DNA of 64,000 bases, taken from the NCBI RefSeq assembly GCF_018118585.1, contig NZ_CP069421.1:3038001-3102000 (forward strand), read 5' to 3'. The translations under genes and the position numbers were made by a program. The DNA comes from Aristaeella lactis. GTDB taxonomy: Bacteria; Bacillota; Clostridia; Christensenellales; Aristaeellaceae. The notes below the pieces were generated by a model. That model saw only the letters and a list, made by a program, of their open reading frames with translations. It was not told the origin of the DNA and did not search any database. Shown here one piece after another: positions 7,973 to 16,045 of the stretch (position 1 is its first letter; every line of letters begins with the position of its first letter).

Positions 7973-8175
7973 TTCTTTATTAGGATGACTATACGGTTAC
8001 TTATTATATAAATAATGATATGGACATTTTGTCTGATCCGAAAATAGTCGTGCTTTAGATGAAGGCAAAACGGATCGGCTTCGATAGAAAGAGAGAAAAG
8101 GAACGAACCAAGAGATACAGTAGTATTTCAAAAAATACAACTGAAACATGATATCGGAATTGGCAAGGAGGCGTG

Positions 8176-9921
8176 ATGATATTGAGAGATATCGGTTTAC
8201 AGGTACAGCGGGGTCTGCGGAGTAAAGGATGCCTGTTTTCTATCTGCCTGATGTTGTATTCATTATTTTTTGTACATACAGATACGCCGGTTTTTTTTCG
8301 GATGCCTCTCATTTACTTTGGAAAAGATTGTACATTCTATTACCACTTTATTATTTCTTTCTGGTTGGGATTGTCACAGTTTGTTGTCCCTATTGCGGCT
8401 ATGCTACCCTTAACGTTTTTTCATTGCGATGATCTGAACAGCGGGTTTAAGAACCTGAGTGAATATCGTTTATCAAGAAGCCGCTATTTTATTCACCGTG
8501 TACTTGCAGCGGCTATTACCGCTATGGTTGCTGTATTGATTGCCTGTGTTCTTTTTACACTTTTCCTTTTGTGCGTATGTACGCTACAGGGAGGTGAAAA
8601 CGAAGCTTGGCTCAATAATCGACATGGATCTGCTTTTGAATGGCTTGCCACAGTTGAGCATTTTCCTTTTTTTATTTTGGTTCAATATGGACGGCTGATG
8701 GTTTCTGCCGCAACTTGGGCATTGGTTGCATCATGTTTCTCTATTTTGTGGGCTAATAAGGCGTTTGTAATAGTTGCCACCTTTGGTTTAAGCATTTTCC
8801 TGGATGTGGAACTGGAAAAGATGCTTGGGGAAGAGTTTACTGTTTCTTTCTTGCAAACGCCCGATTTAAACACTCATATTCCGCTTCAAGATTTATTTGG
8901 GAGGCAACTGCTTTATTTGGTGATTGCTGCAGCGGTTTGCATGATGACAGTAATCCTGTTTTCCTCCAAACGAATTTTGAAGCTGAGACAGAAACTGGTA
9001 CTCATTTTGGCGGCACATTTGCCCGGACGGGAGAAAAAGATTGAGTGGAATCTTGCAAACCGGAGTCGGGGCACATTTGCCGGAGAGGTATTTACCGATA
9101 TCCGGGCATTTACTTCATTTGCTACGATTTTGCCCGCTATTCTGATTCCTATTCTGGTAGTGGTGTGCAAGAATGTGTTTCATATACACCCACATAGTAT
9201 CGGAGATTTGTGGCTGGATGTTTTTGGTGGATTCTATTGGTTTGAACCAGAGGTTAACTTTACACCGATTGGCCTATGGATTCTGCTGTTGCTGCCGCCC
9301 ATGATGGGGGTAGCCCTGAGTCTTGATCGGGAATTCAGCAGCCGTACGCAAATGACGTTATACAGATTTCGAAATAAAACACGCTGGTGGGGGAGCAAGT
9401 GCGTTGCGACACTTATATATACCATAATGTGCTCCGCGGTCATGTTTTGCTCAGTTGCTATTTTCGGATGGCTCACAGGTGCCGATGGTATTGGTGTGCT
9501 TCTTGAGGATGAGGATGGTTTCCTGACAAGCAATTACTTTGTGCTGCTCCAGACTTTTGGCCTTTTTACAGGACAGATTATCATGCTGACTCAGCTGCAG
9601 GCGCTGATCCATATGCTGACCGGGCGGATGCAGTTGGGGATTATTTCCTATATTCTGCCATGCATTGCCTGCCTGATTACTTTTTCTGTTTTTGACAGGC
9701 TGAGGAATATATATGTTCCATACAATTGGGGAATGATTCTTCGAAGCAGCATTTTCAGTCCGGCTTTTGATTATGAGGAGTCAGGAGAGATAAGTCCGCT
9801 TTGTGCTACTAATGTCAACGGAGCGTTGGGAGCGCAAGCGGGTGTGTCGATAATCCTGGCAGGGATCAGTGTGCTGGCAGCCAGGATAGTTAAAATCTCA
9901 GAACGTGAGGTGAAGGAATGA
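8176..9921 (+). CDS. Large ABC transporter membrane protein
   Basis: About 581 residues with roughly ten hydrophobic segments in two halves (about 20-270 and 300-560) around a soluble stretch. Its stop overlaps the ATG of an ABC ATPase by 4 bases, so it is almost certainly that ATPase's permease. AAGGAGG at 8165-8171 precedes three possible starts (GTG 8173, ATG 8176, TTG 8182); ATG is given, though TTG has better spacing. The protein is too divergent to assign a substrate. Export of a peptide or of the neighbouring small proteins, or self-protection, are plausible. Confidence 0.72.
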   Translation: MILRDIGLQVQRGLRSKGCLFSICLMLYSLFFVHTDTPVFFRMPLIYFGKDCTFYYHFIISFWLGLSQFVVPIAAMLPLTFFHCDDLNSGFKNLSEYRLSRSRYFIHRVLAAAITAMVAVLIACVLFTLFLLCVCTLQGGENEAWLNNRHGSAFEWLATVEHFPFFILVQYGRLMVSAATWALVASCFSILWANKAFVIVATFGLSIFLDVELEKMLGEEFTVSFLQTPDLNTHIPLQDLFGRQLLYLVIAAAVCMMTVILFSSKRILKLRQKLVLILAAHLPGREKKIEWNLANRSRGTFAGEVFTDIRAFTSFATILPAILIPILVVVCKNVFHIHPHSIGDLWLDVFGGFYWFEPEVNFTPIGLWILLLLPPMMGVALSLDREFSSRTQMTLYRFRNKTRWWGSKCVATLIYTIMCSAVMFCSVAIFGWLTGADGIGVLLEDEDGFLTSNYFVLLQTFGLFTGQIIMLTQLQALIHMLTGRMQLGIISYILPCIACLITFSVFDRLRNIYVPYNWGMILRSSIFSPAFDYEESGEISPLCATNVNGALGAQAGVSIILAGISVLAARIVKISEREVKE

Positions 9922-10580
9922 TGGATAGCATTATTACACTGGATCATGTTTCCAAAAGCTACAGGCAGCAACAGGTGCTAAAGGATATCAGTGTTTCTTT
10001 CGCGAAAGGACGTATTCACGGGATCATAGGCCGGAATGGCAGTGGAAAAACACAGATGTTTAAAGTGATAGCAGGCTATGTGCTGCCTGATCATGGAACT
10101 GTTGTTGTCAATGGTGAAAAAATCGGTGTGAAGACAGATTATCCCCGGCATCTGGGTATGCTGATCGAAACACCAGGATTTCTGCCGGCATACAGCGGGC
10201 TGTTCAACTTGCAAATGCTGGCGGCGATGAATACGAAACTGACCAGGGAAAAACTCCTGAATACGCTTCACAATGTGGGACTGGATAATGCGATACATAA
10301 AAAGGTCGGCCAGTATTCCCTGGGAATGCGGCAGAGATTAGGAATTGCCCAGGCTATTATGGATGAACCCCAGATTATTATTCTGGATGAACCGTTTAAC
10401 GGACTGGACAATGCTGGCGTAAAAGAAATACGGAGCCTGCTGGTTAATCTGCGGAATGAGGGCAAAACAATCCTGCTATCCAGCCATCACGCAGAGGATA
10501 TCAAGGCATTATGTGATACGGTTCATGAGATGGAATCCGGAAAAATACAAACGATACAGGGCATTCAGACGGGAGATTAA
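9918..10580 (+). CDS. ABC transporter ATP-binding protein
   Basis: 220 residues with a full ATPase motif set: Walker A GRNGSGKT, signature LGMRQR (in YSLGMRQRLGIAQA), Walker B IIILDEP followed by FNGLD, and switch His in LLSSHH. The size and signature type are those of CcmA/BcrA-like ATPases of ABC-2 exporters, not of importers. It is translationally coupled to the permease by ATGA overlap. It probably powers export or immunity; the substrate is unknown. Confidence 0.88.
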   Translation: MMDSIITLDHVSKSYRQQQVLKDISVSFAKGRIHGIIGRNGSGKTQMFKVIAGYVLPDHGTVVVNGEKIGVKTDYPRHLGMLIETPGFLPAYSGLFNLQMLAAMNTKLTREKLLNTLHNVGLDNAIHKKVGQYSLGMRQRLGIAQAIMDEPQIIILDEPFNGLDNAGVKEIRSLLVNLRNEGKTILLSSHHAEDIKALCDTVHEMESGKIQTIQGIQTGD

Positions 10581-10681
10581 TGCTACAGGGTGTCGTTAGC
10601 TGGTGAAAACCAGCACAGGTATTGTTTGATCTGCACACGTATGTGTGGACAATATAAACAAAAAATGAGGAGGACAAAGGC

Positions 10682-11056
10682 ATGACAAAAAAAAGGATTA
10701 CCGCCCTGGCTTTGCTATTGATCCTGGTATGTGTATCCAGCGTATCGATGGCATCTACACACTTGATTTCACGACGCGCAATTGTAAGAAACAGTATCAC
10801 TGTCGATATCTGTGTACAGAATGGCAATATTGTTGCTTCATGCAGGGCGAATCTGTATTATGGTTCTAATCCTTCTGTGAGCATTTATCTTCAGAAACAA
10901 ATAAATGGAGTATGGATAACGGTGAGTTCAGGAAGCGGCACACTGGATGCTAAAACATCCACATGCGCGATATCTGGATCATATCGTGCATGCGCCAGTC
11001 TGAAAGTAACAGAAAGTAAAGGCAATGCTTCATCATCGGCTACACTCGATTACTAA
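10682..11056 (+). CDS. Small secreted beta-rich protein
   Basis: 124 residues with a signal peptide (MTKKRITALALLLILVCVSSVSMA) and AGGAGG before ATG 10682. The mature chain has four cysteines and a pattern (ASC.ANLYYG, IYLQKQINGVW, SGSYRACASLKV) like small secreted Ig-like proteins that clostridia often encode near sigma factors. Function unknown. It ends about 150 bases before the sigma 4 gene and may be part of the same module as the ABC pair. The preceding gap holds a GCTGGT/ACCAGC hairpin and a CACAC/GTGTG inverted repeat. Confidence 0.65.
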   Translation: MTKKRITALALLLILVCVSSVSMASTHLISRRAIVRNSITVDICVQNGNIVASCRANLYYGSNPSVSIYLQKQINGVWITVSSGSGTLDAKTSTCAISGSYRACASLKVTESKGNASSSATLDY

Positions 11057-11112
11057 ACAAAGTGATCGACATAGCATAAAATTTAAAATATGTAAAATTT
11101 GTACGTGCATCT

Positions 11113-11141
11113 TTGACATTGTTTTCTGCGGTCGGTATAAT
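11113..11141 (+). promoter_or_regulatory. Consensus housekeeping promoter of the sigma 4 operon
   Basis: TTGACA (11113-11118), 17 bases, TATAAT (11136-11141): a perfect sigma-A promoter. No GTCTA box is seen, so this sigma gene is not driven like sigma 1-3. Confidence 0.8.
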
Positions 11142-11207
11142 CAGTTCTTACAAAAGCCTATTGACGATCTGAAAAGAAATGATCAGATCAACAGGAGGGA
11201 AAGAGAA

Positions 11208-11771
11208 ATGATTGTACCAATCTTTATCCAGATGATAGAAGACCCCGTGGATCAGGATTGGATGACCGATTTATATACAAAGTACTATAAACTGATGATC
11301 TCTACTGCCGCCTTTTATCTGGGTGATCATCAGGATGTTGAAGAAATAGTCAATGACAGCTTGCTGTCTCTGTATGAAAAAATAGATCGTATCCGATCCC
11401 TTGAACCCAAAGCTCTTACATCCTATATTGTCATTACGGTGCGCAATACTTCCTTCAGTTATCTGAGGAGGAGAAAGCTAATTAATAAGCATTTTAAATA
11501 TCTTTCCGACTCCGGTAAAGAAAACATATCTGCAACAGATGATGTTGAGAGACAGGTTGAAGCCCGGGATCAGCTGGAAATCGTACACGGGATTATCAAC
11601 ACTTTATCTGAAAATGAGCAAGCAGCAATTCGCCTGAGATTTGAAATGGGACTGGACTGTAAAGAGATAGCGGAAATACTGGAAGTTTCCCCGGATGCAG
11701 TCAGGCAAACGATTCTCAGGGCAAGAAATCATATTCAGAAAGCGCTCCACAGAGGGGAGGTGCGGGCATGA
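11208..11771 (+). CDS. ECF-like RNA polymerase sigma factor 4
   Basis: 187 residues starting MIVPIFIQMIEDP at ATG 11208, with an AGGAGGG site upstream. A longer frame to 11025 would overlap the previous gene and the promoter. Region 2 (DVEEIVNDSLLSLYEKIDRI, YIVITVRNTSFSYLRRRK) and region 4 (LSENEQAAIRLRFEMGLDCKEIAEILEVSPDAVRQTILRA) are visible. Its stop overlaps the partner's ATG by 4 bases. It is distinct from sigma 1-3 and driven by a consensus housekeeping promoter. Confidence 0.86.
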   Translation: MIVPIFIQMIEDPVDQDWMTDLYTKYYKLMISTAAFYLGDHQDVEEIVNDSLLSLYEKIDRIRSLEPKALTSYIVITVRNTSFSYLRRRKLINKHFKYLSDSGKENISATDDVERQVEARDQLEIVHGIINTLSENEQAAIRLRFEMGLDCKEIAEILEVSPDAVRQTILRARNHIQKALHRGEVRA

Positions 11772-12571
11772 ATAGACAGGAGGATGTATCATACGAATTT
11801 GAGGATGAATATATTGATGATCTGATTCGCCTGGTATACAAACAGGAAAGACTTCGTGAAACCCAGGAAATAATAGAAAAGAGCGAGAAACCGTTAACTC
11901 CTGAGCAGGAAGAAATTGCCGCAAGACTTCGTGAACGGATACCTGCGGAATTGAAAGAAGCTGATCGTCAAAAAAACAAAGAGAAAAGAAAGTCAAAGAT
12001 ACTTCGGATTTTACCGAAGATCATGGAAATTGCTGCCTGCCTGATTCTTGTCGCGGCTATTGGCACGACCATAGCAATTGCCAAAGATGAATCTTTCAGA
12101 TCAGCGGTTATGCAGCTCCTGATCCAGATAGATCAGGAGGAAGGCGTGGCAAATATCAGCTTTGAGGAAAATGTCGGGGAGGCATTCGATGTCCCTGCGG
12201 ACTGGCTTGGGCTGTATTATCCCTCGAAAATCCCGGATGATTTTGCGGTGTCAGATATGTATGTCCATACAAACATGCCGTCTGTAGAATATAAGTCAGC
12301 AGACGGACGAATTATTCGTTTTGACGAGAATTCGCTCAGTACAGTATCCACACAAGGTATCGAAGAGGCTGAGGTAAGCCATATCACGATTCACGGCAGA
12401 CAGGCGCTCATGGTGGCGGATGACACTCCCGGGGATACATTCTACAGGATTACATGGTCCAATGATGAGAAATGGTTTGCGTTAACCACACTGAAAATGA
12501 CCAGGGAAGAGACCGTTGAACTGGCGGAAAGTGTACGCAAGATCCTACCCAAAGACGAAAAAGGAAAGTAA
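11768..12571 (+). CDS. Membrane partner (putative anti-sigma) of sigma 4, DUF4367-like C-terminus
   Basis: 267 residues: a cytoplasmic N-terminal part of about 85 residues rich in Glu/Lys, a transmembrane helix near residues 85-105 (IMEIAACLILVAAIGTTIAIA) and an outer domain. That domain (VPADWLGLYYPSKIPDDF.., then FYRITWSNDEKWFALTT..REETVELAESV) resembles DUF4367, common in sigma-linked membrane proteins of Bacillota. ATGA overlap with sigma 4 gives translational coupling. A role in restraining sigma 4 is inferred. Confidence 0.76.
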   Translation: MNRQEDVSYEFEDEYIDDLIRLVYKQERLRETQEIIEKSEKPLTPEQEEIAARLRERIPAELKEADRQKNKEKRKSKILRILPKIMEIAACLILVAAIGTTIAIAKDESFRSAVMQLLIQIDQEEGVANISFEENVGEAFDVPADWLGLYYPSKIPDDFAVSDMYVHTNMPSVEYKSADGRIIRFDENSLSTVSTQGIEEAEVSHITIHGRQALMVADDTPGDTFYRITWSNDEKWFALTTLKMTREETVELAESVRKILPKDEKGK

Positions 12572-12582
12572 GAGGATATAAG

Positions 12583-12618
12583 AAACCCGGATATCGCGTT
12601 TGCGGTATCCGGGTTTTT
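12583..12618 (+). terminator. Terminator of the sigma 4 operon
   Basis: Stem of about 15 bp (AAACCCGGATA..TATCCGGGTTT with an inner CGC/GCG) and a GTTT loop, followed by TTTTT. Confidence 0.9.
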
Positions 12619-12645
12619 GTGACAGGAGAACCGTCCTCTTGTCAC
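12619..12645. repeat. Inverted repeat of the GTGACA..TGTCAC type
   Basis: GTGACA at 12619-12624 and TGTCAC at 12640-12645 flank GGAGAACCGTCCTCT, forming an imperfect stem of about 10 bp downstream of clpB. Similar GACGGTTCTCNTGTCAC strings are, from memory, scattered in clostridial genomes; that recollection is unchecked. Confidence 0.55.
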
Positions 12646-12665
12646 ATATTCAGAAGATACTTGGG

Positions 12666-15263
12666 TTATACGATGACGATCTCGCCGTTGGTGTCCAGGT
12701 CGACGGTCAGTTCTGTGCCGGGAGCCACGTCGGCAGCGATGACCTTGCGGGCAATGAGGGTTTCCACCTTGCTTTGCAGGTAACGCTTGAGGGGACGGGC
12801 GCCGAAGACGGGATCGAAGCCCCGGTCAATGACGGCATTCAGGGCGGCGTCGGTCAGGGTGACCTTCAGCTGCTTATCTTCCAGGCGGCGGTTCAGGTTT
12901 TTGATCATCAGGCCCACGATGGAACCGATCTCGTTCCGGGTCAGGGGCTTGTAGCAGACGATTTCATCAATCCGGTTCAGGAACTCGGGACGGAAGCGGG
13001 TCTTCAGCAGACGGTCCACCTGCTCCCGGGCTTCCGCGGTGATTTCACCGTCGGCAATGCCTTCGAGGATATATTCGCTGCCCAGGTTACTGGTCATGAT
13101 CAGGATGGTGTTCTTGAAGTCCACGGTACGGCCCTGGCTGTCGGTGATACGGCCGTCATCCAGCACCTGCAGGAGGACGTTGAAGACATCCGGGTGGGCT
13201 TTTTCCACTTCATCGAACAGCACCACACAGTAGGGACGGCGGCGGACGGCTTCGGTCAGCTGGCCGCCTTCATCATATCCCACGTATCCGGGAGGTGCTC
13301 CGATGAGCCGGGAGACGCTGAACTTCTCCATGTATTCGGACATATCGATCCGGACCATGTTCTTTTCATCATCGAACAGGGCCTGGGCCAGGGCTTTGGC
13401 CAGCTCAGTCTTACCGACACCGGTGGGGCCCAGGAACAGGAAGGAACCGAGGGGACGGTTCGGATCCTGGATGCCGGCACGGGAGCGCAGGATGGCTTCG
13501 GAAACTTTCTTTACGGCCTCATCCTGGCCGATCACCCGCTCATGCAGGACGTCTTCCAGGTGGAGCAGCTTCTCGCGCTCGCCCTCCATCAGCTTGGAGA
13601 CGGGGATGCCGGTCCAGCGGCCGACGATCCGGGCGATTTCCTCTTCGGTGACCCGGTCGCGCAGGAGGCTGTTTTCGCCCTTGCTTTCCTCGGCGATTGC
13701 TTCTTCCTTTTCCAGTTCCTGCTTCAGCTTCGGCAGTTCGCCGTATTTCAGTTCCGCGGCGCGGTTCAGGTCATAGGAACGCTCCGCCTGTTCGATCTCG
13801 GCATTGACGCGCTCGATTTCCTCCCGCAGGGCGGTGACTTTGCCGATGGCGTTCTTTTCCGCTTCCCAGCGGGCTTTCATGGTGTTGAACTCATCCCGCT
13901 GCTCTGCCAGTTCCTTCTGAACCTCTTCCAGGTGCGCACGGGAAAGGGGATCATCATCTTTCTTCAGGGCGGCTTCCTCGATCTCCAGCTGCATGATGTG
14001 GCGGCGGATATCGTCCAGCTCTGTGGGCAGGGAGTCGATCTCCGTGCGGATCATGGCACAGGCTTCGTCCACCAGGTCGATGGCCTTGTCCGGCAGGAAG
14101 CGGTCGGTGATGTAGCGGTTGGACAGGGTGGCGGCGGCGATCAGGGCGTTGTCCTGGATCTTGACGCCGTGGAAAACTTCATACCGTTCCTTCAGACCGC
14201 GCAGGATGGCAATGGTATCCTCCACAGTGGGTTCGGAAACCATGACGGGCTGGAAACGACGTTCCAGGGCGGCGTCCTTCTCGATATACTGACGGTACTC
14301 GTTCAGGGTGGTGGCACCGATGCAGTGCAGCTCACCCCGGGCCAGCATGGGCTTCAGGATGTTGCCGGCGTCCATGGCACCGTCAGCTTTGCCGGCACCG
14401 ACGATGGTATGCAGCTCGTCGATGAACAGGATGATGCGGCCGTCGCTCTTTTTGATCTCCGCCAGGACGGCCTTCAGGCGCTCCTCGAACTCGCCGCGGA
14501 ACTTGGCACCGGCGATCAGAGAACCCATATCCAGGGAGAAGACAGTTTTATCCTTCAGGCTGTCCGGGACATCCCCGCGGACGATCCGCTGGGCAAGGCC
14601 TTCGGCGATGGCGGTTTTACCGACACCGGGCTCACCGATCAGGACAGGGTTGTTCTTGGTTTTCCGGGACAGGATCCGGATGACGTTCCGGATTTCGCTG
14701 TCACGGCCGATGACCGGATCCAGCTTCTGCTTCCGGGCAAGGTCCACCAGGTCAGAACCGTATTTCTTCAGCGCGTCATAGGTGTCTTCCGGGGTATCGG
14801 AAGTGACACGGGCGGCACCGCGGACTTCGCTCAGCGCTTTCAGGAAGGCGTCATCACGGTAGCCCTGGGCTTTCAGCAGGCGCTTCACATTGGCGGACGC
14901 CTTGGCGGTCAGGCCCATCCAGACGTGCTCAACAGACAGGTATTCATCCTTCATCCGCTGGGCGATCTTTTCAGCCTCTACCAGGGCCTGCTCCACATCA
15001 TTAGCGATGTAGACCTTGCCGGGCTCACGGCCGGAACCGGAGACACGGGGAGTGCGGTCCAGATTTTCTTTCAGGCCGGCAACAAACGCGGGCACGGAAA
15101 TACCGCACTTGGAAAGCAGCTGCGGAATCAGCTCGCTTTCATCTTCGGTCAGGGCGAGCATCAGGTGCTCCTGCTCTACCTGCATATGCTGATATTCGAT
15201 GGCAAGAGACTGGGCCCGCTGCAGGGCATTGACGGTCTTTTGCGTGAACTGGTTCATATTCAT
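12666..15263 (-). CDS. clpB: ATP-dependent chaperone ClpB (disaggregase)
   Basis: 865 residues, normal for ClpB, which pulls polypeptides out of aggregates with DnaK. It has an N-terminal Clp repeat domain (1-145), AAA+ 1 with Walker A GEPGVGKT at 210-217 and Walker B ILFIDELH, a long coiled-coil middle domain (about 400-530), and AAA+ 2 with GPTGVGKT near 605 and [13 protein letters not shown]. The coiled middle domain distinguishes it from ClpC/ClpA. AAGGAGG lies 8 bases before ATG 15263. A consensus promoter with a CtsR-like operator lies just upstream, so heat-stress control is expected. Confidence 0.97.
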   Translation of the reverse strand: MNMNQFTQKTVNALQRAQSLAIEYQHMQVEQEHLMLALTEDESELIPQLLSKCGISVPAFVAGLKENLDRTPRVSGSGREPGKVYIANDVEQALVEAEKIAQRMKDEYLSVEHVWMGLTAKASANVKRLLKAQGYRDDAFLKALSEVRGAARVTSDTPEDTYDALKKYGSDLVDLARKQKLDPVIGRDSEIRNVIRILSRKTKNNPVLIGEPGVGKTAIAEGLAQRIVRGDVPDSLKDKTVFSLDMGSLIAGAKFRGEFEERLKAVLAEIKKSDGRIILFIDELHTIVGAGKADGAMDAGNILKPMLARGELHCIGATTLNEYRQYIEKDAALERRFQPVMVSEPTVEDTIAILRGLKERYEVFHGVKIQDNALIAAATLSNRYITDRFLPDKAIDLVDEACAMIRTEIDSLPTELDDIRRHIMQLEIEEAALKKDDDPLSRAHLEEVQKELAEQRDEFNTMKARWEAEKNAIGKVTALREEIERVNAEIEQAERSYDLNRAAELKYGELPKLKQELEKEEAIAEESKGENSLLRDRVTEEEIARIVGRWTGIPVSKLMEGEREKLLHLEDVLHERVIGQDEAVKKVSEAILRSRAGIQDPNRPLGSFLFLGPTGVGKTELAKALAQALFDDEKNMVRIDMSEYMEKFSVSRLIGAPPGYVGYDEGGQLTEAVRRRPYCVVLFDEVEKAHPDVFNVLLQVLDDGRITDSQGRTVDFKNTILIMTSNLGSEYILEGIADGEITAEAREQVDRLLKTRFRPEFLNRIDEIVCYKPLTRNEIGSIVGLMIKNLNRRLEDKQLKVTLTDAALNAVIDRGFDPVFGARPLKRYLQSKVETLIARKVIAADVAPGTELTVDLDTNGEIVIV

Positions 15264-15287
15264 AGGGCATTCCTCCTTTGAAGGCGG

Positions 15288-15304
15288 TTTGACTAACTTT
15301 GACC
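15288..15304 (-). promoter_or_regulatory. CtsR-like heat-shock operator upstream of clpB
   Basis: The minus strand reads GGTCAAA GTT AGTCAAA, a tandem heptamer matching the CtsR consensus (RGTCAAA-NAN-RGTCAAA) except for the middle spacer base. It lies just downstream of the -10 box, where a repressor would block transcription. Confidence 0.8.
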
Positions 15305-15313
15305 TTCGAGAAC

Positions 15314-15341
15314 ATTATACATCTTTCGGGGAGGATGTCAA
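15314..15341 (-). promoter_or_regulatory. clpB promoter
   Basis: TTGACA (15341-15336), 16 bases, TATAAT (15319-15314) on the minus strand: both hexamers match the sigma-A consensus exactly. Confidence 0.85.
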
Positions 15342-15469
15342 GCGCAATTCGAGAATTGCGCAATGAATTATTTCAAAGCATCGGGAATGCTTTGAAATAT
15401 GAATTATCAACTTCGTCGATATGAATTATTGAACAGCAAGCTGTTCAATATGAATTATGCCCTCCGGGC
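15342..15469. repeat. Hairpin array A (ATGAATT spacers)
   Basis: It starts with a perfect 9-bp stem GCGCAATTC / GAATTGCGC. Four more stem-loops then follow, each led by ATGAATT: ATTTCAAAGCAT.., a decayed ATCAAC.., ATTGAACAG.., ATGCCC... Stems are unrelated in sequence; the spacer is constant. It abuts the clpB -35 box. Same family as at 21619, 45127, 48574 and 60813. Confidence 0.85.
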
Positions 15470-15534
15470 ATATTGCAGTAAGGCATTTCCCGACGCGGCC
15501 TGCGGATTTGCTCAAGATGACACCCTAGACAGGC

Positions 15535-15554
15535 AGGAAGTAGGAGGTAGGAGG
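15535..15554 (+). repeat. AGGAAGTAGGAGGTAGGAGG repeat, copy 1
   Basis: Purine-rich 20-mer, identical over its length to copies at 15677-15696 and 52028-52047. Confidence 0.85.
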
Positions 15555-15605
15555 GGAGAGAGGGAAGTGGTGCCACGGTGTGGCATTCTGCGAAGCAGAA
15601 AACGA

Positions 15606-15674
15606 CCCGAACGAGTCAACAGAAACGAGCGGCAAGCGCGCTCCAAGCGTGAGCAGCGACGATTGAGGTTGCGG
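15606..15674 (+). repeat. Dispersed repeat R3, copy 1
   Basis: Ends in GCGACGATTGAGGTTGCGG (15656-15674). The same 19-mer with one change, plus preceding GAAAC.AGCGG and CTCCA blocks, occurs on the minus strand at 23076-23130. No coding frame is supported here. Confidence 0.6.
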
Positions 15675-15675
15675 A

Positions 15676-15696
15676 TAGGAAGTAGGAGGTAGGAGG
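15676..15696 (+). repeat. TAGGAAGTAGGAGG-type repeat, copy 2
   Basis: A 21-mer, exact match to 52027-52047, where it serves as the ribosome site of ispG. A short A+T-rich stretch (15700-15740: ACTTAAAACTTAAGACTGAAG) follows. Confidence 0.85.
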
Positions 15697-15805
15697 TTTT
15701 ACTTAAAACTTAAGACTGAAGATTTAAAAATGAATAATGGTGGATGGATGGCTCCGCCATCCTTTGAATTGATGAATTCTTCAGTGAAAAGTGAAGAGTG
15801 AAGTG

Positions 15806-15915
15806 CGATCGCCGTTACCAAAGTGCCTAAGGCACTTTGACGGCTGTAGCATGGCAGCCGTTACCCAAATCAAAGATTTGGACAGCTGCTCAACTTAAGA
15901 GTTGCCGTTGGCAAC
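15806..15915 (+). repeat. Second kind of hairpin array (GCCGTTAC/ACGGCTG spacers)
   Basis: Successive stem-loops: CAAAGTGCC-taa-GGCACTTTG (15819-15839), ACGGCTG..CAGCCGT formed by the spacer itself, CCAAATC-aaa-GATTTGG (15865-15881), CAACT-taag-AGTTG (15891-15904) and GTTGCC-gtt-GGCAAC (15901-15915). Arms differ from one another; GCCGTTAC recurs before stems one and two. Confidence 0.65.
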
Positions 15916-15964
15916 CGGGAACGGCAGGGGCGCGGAAATCGTTGCTTTTGGAGACGGGGTGTTT

Positions 15965-15994
15965 TTGGACATCCCGGGCGATCTATGGTATTAT
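15965..15994 (+). promoter_or_regulatory. Possible promoter of the PBP gene
   Basis: TTGGAC (15965-15970), 18 bases, TATTAT (15989-15994); overlapping TATACT is an alternative -10. Confidence 0.4.
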
Positions 15995-16045
15995 ATACTG
16001 TCTTGGTTTAGACCTTTTTGCACAGTAATGAACCGGAGGAGAAAG

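Noticed and set aside
8058-8150. 30-codon basic frame (MKAKRIGFDRKREKERTK...)
   Set aside because: No ribosome site, and it lies in the probable leader of the ABC permease gene.
12600-15281. 893-residue open frame on the plus strand opposite clpB
   Set aside because: Antisense shadow of clpB: ClpB motifs are complete on the minus strand, and the plus product has only low-complexity Gln/Gly/Asp runs with no recognisable domain.
15902-16045. 48-residue N-terminal extension of the PBP
   Set aside because: It overlaps repeats and the likely promoter; GGAGGA sits properly before ATG 16046.
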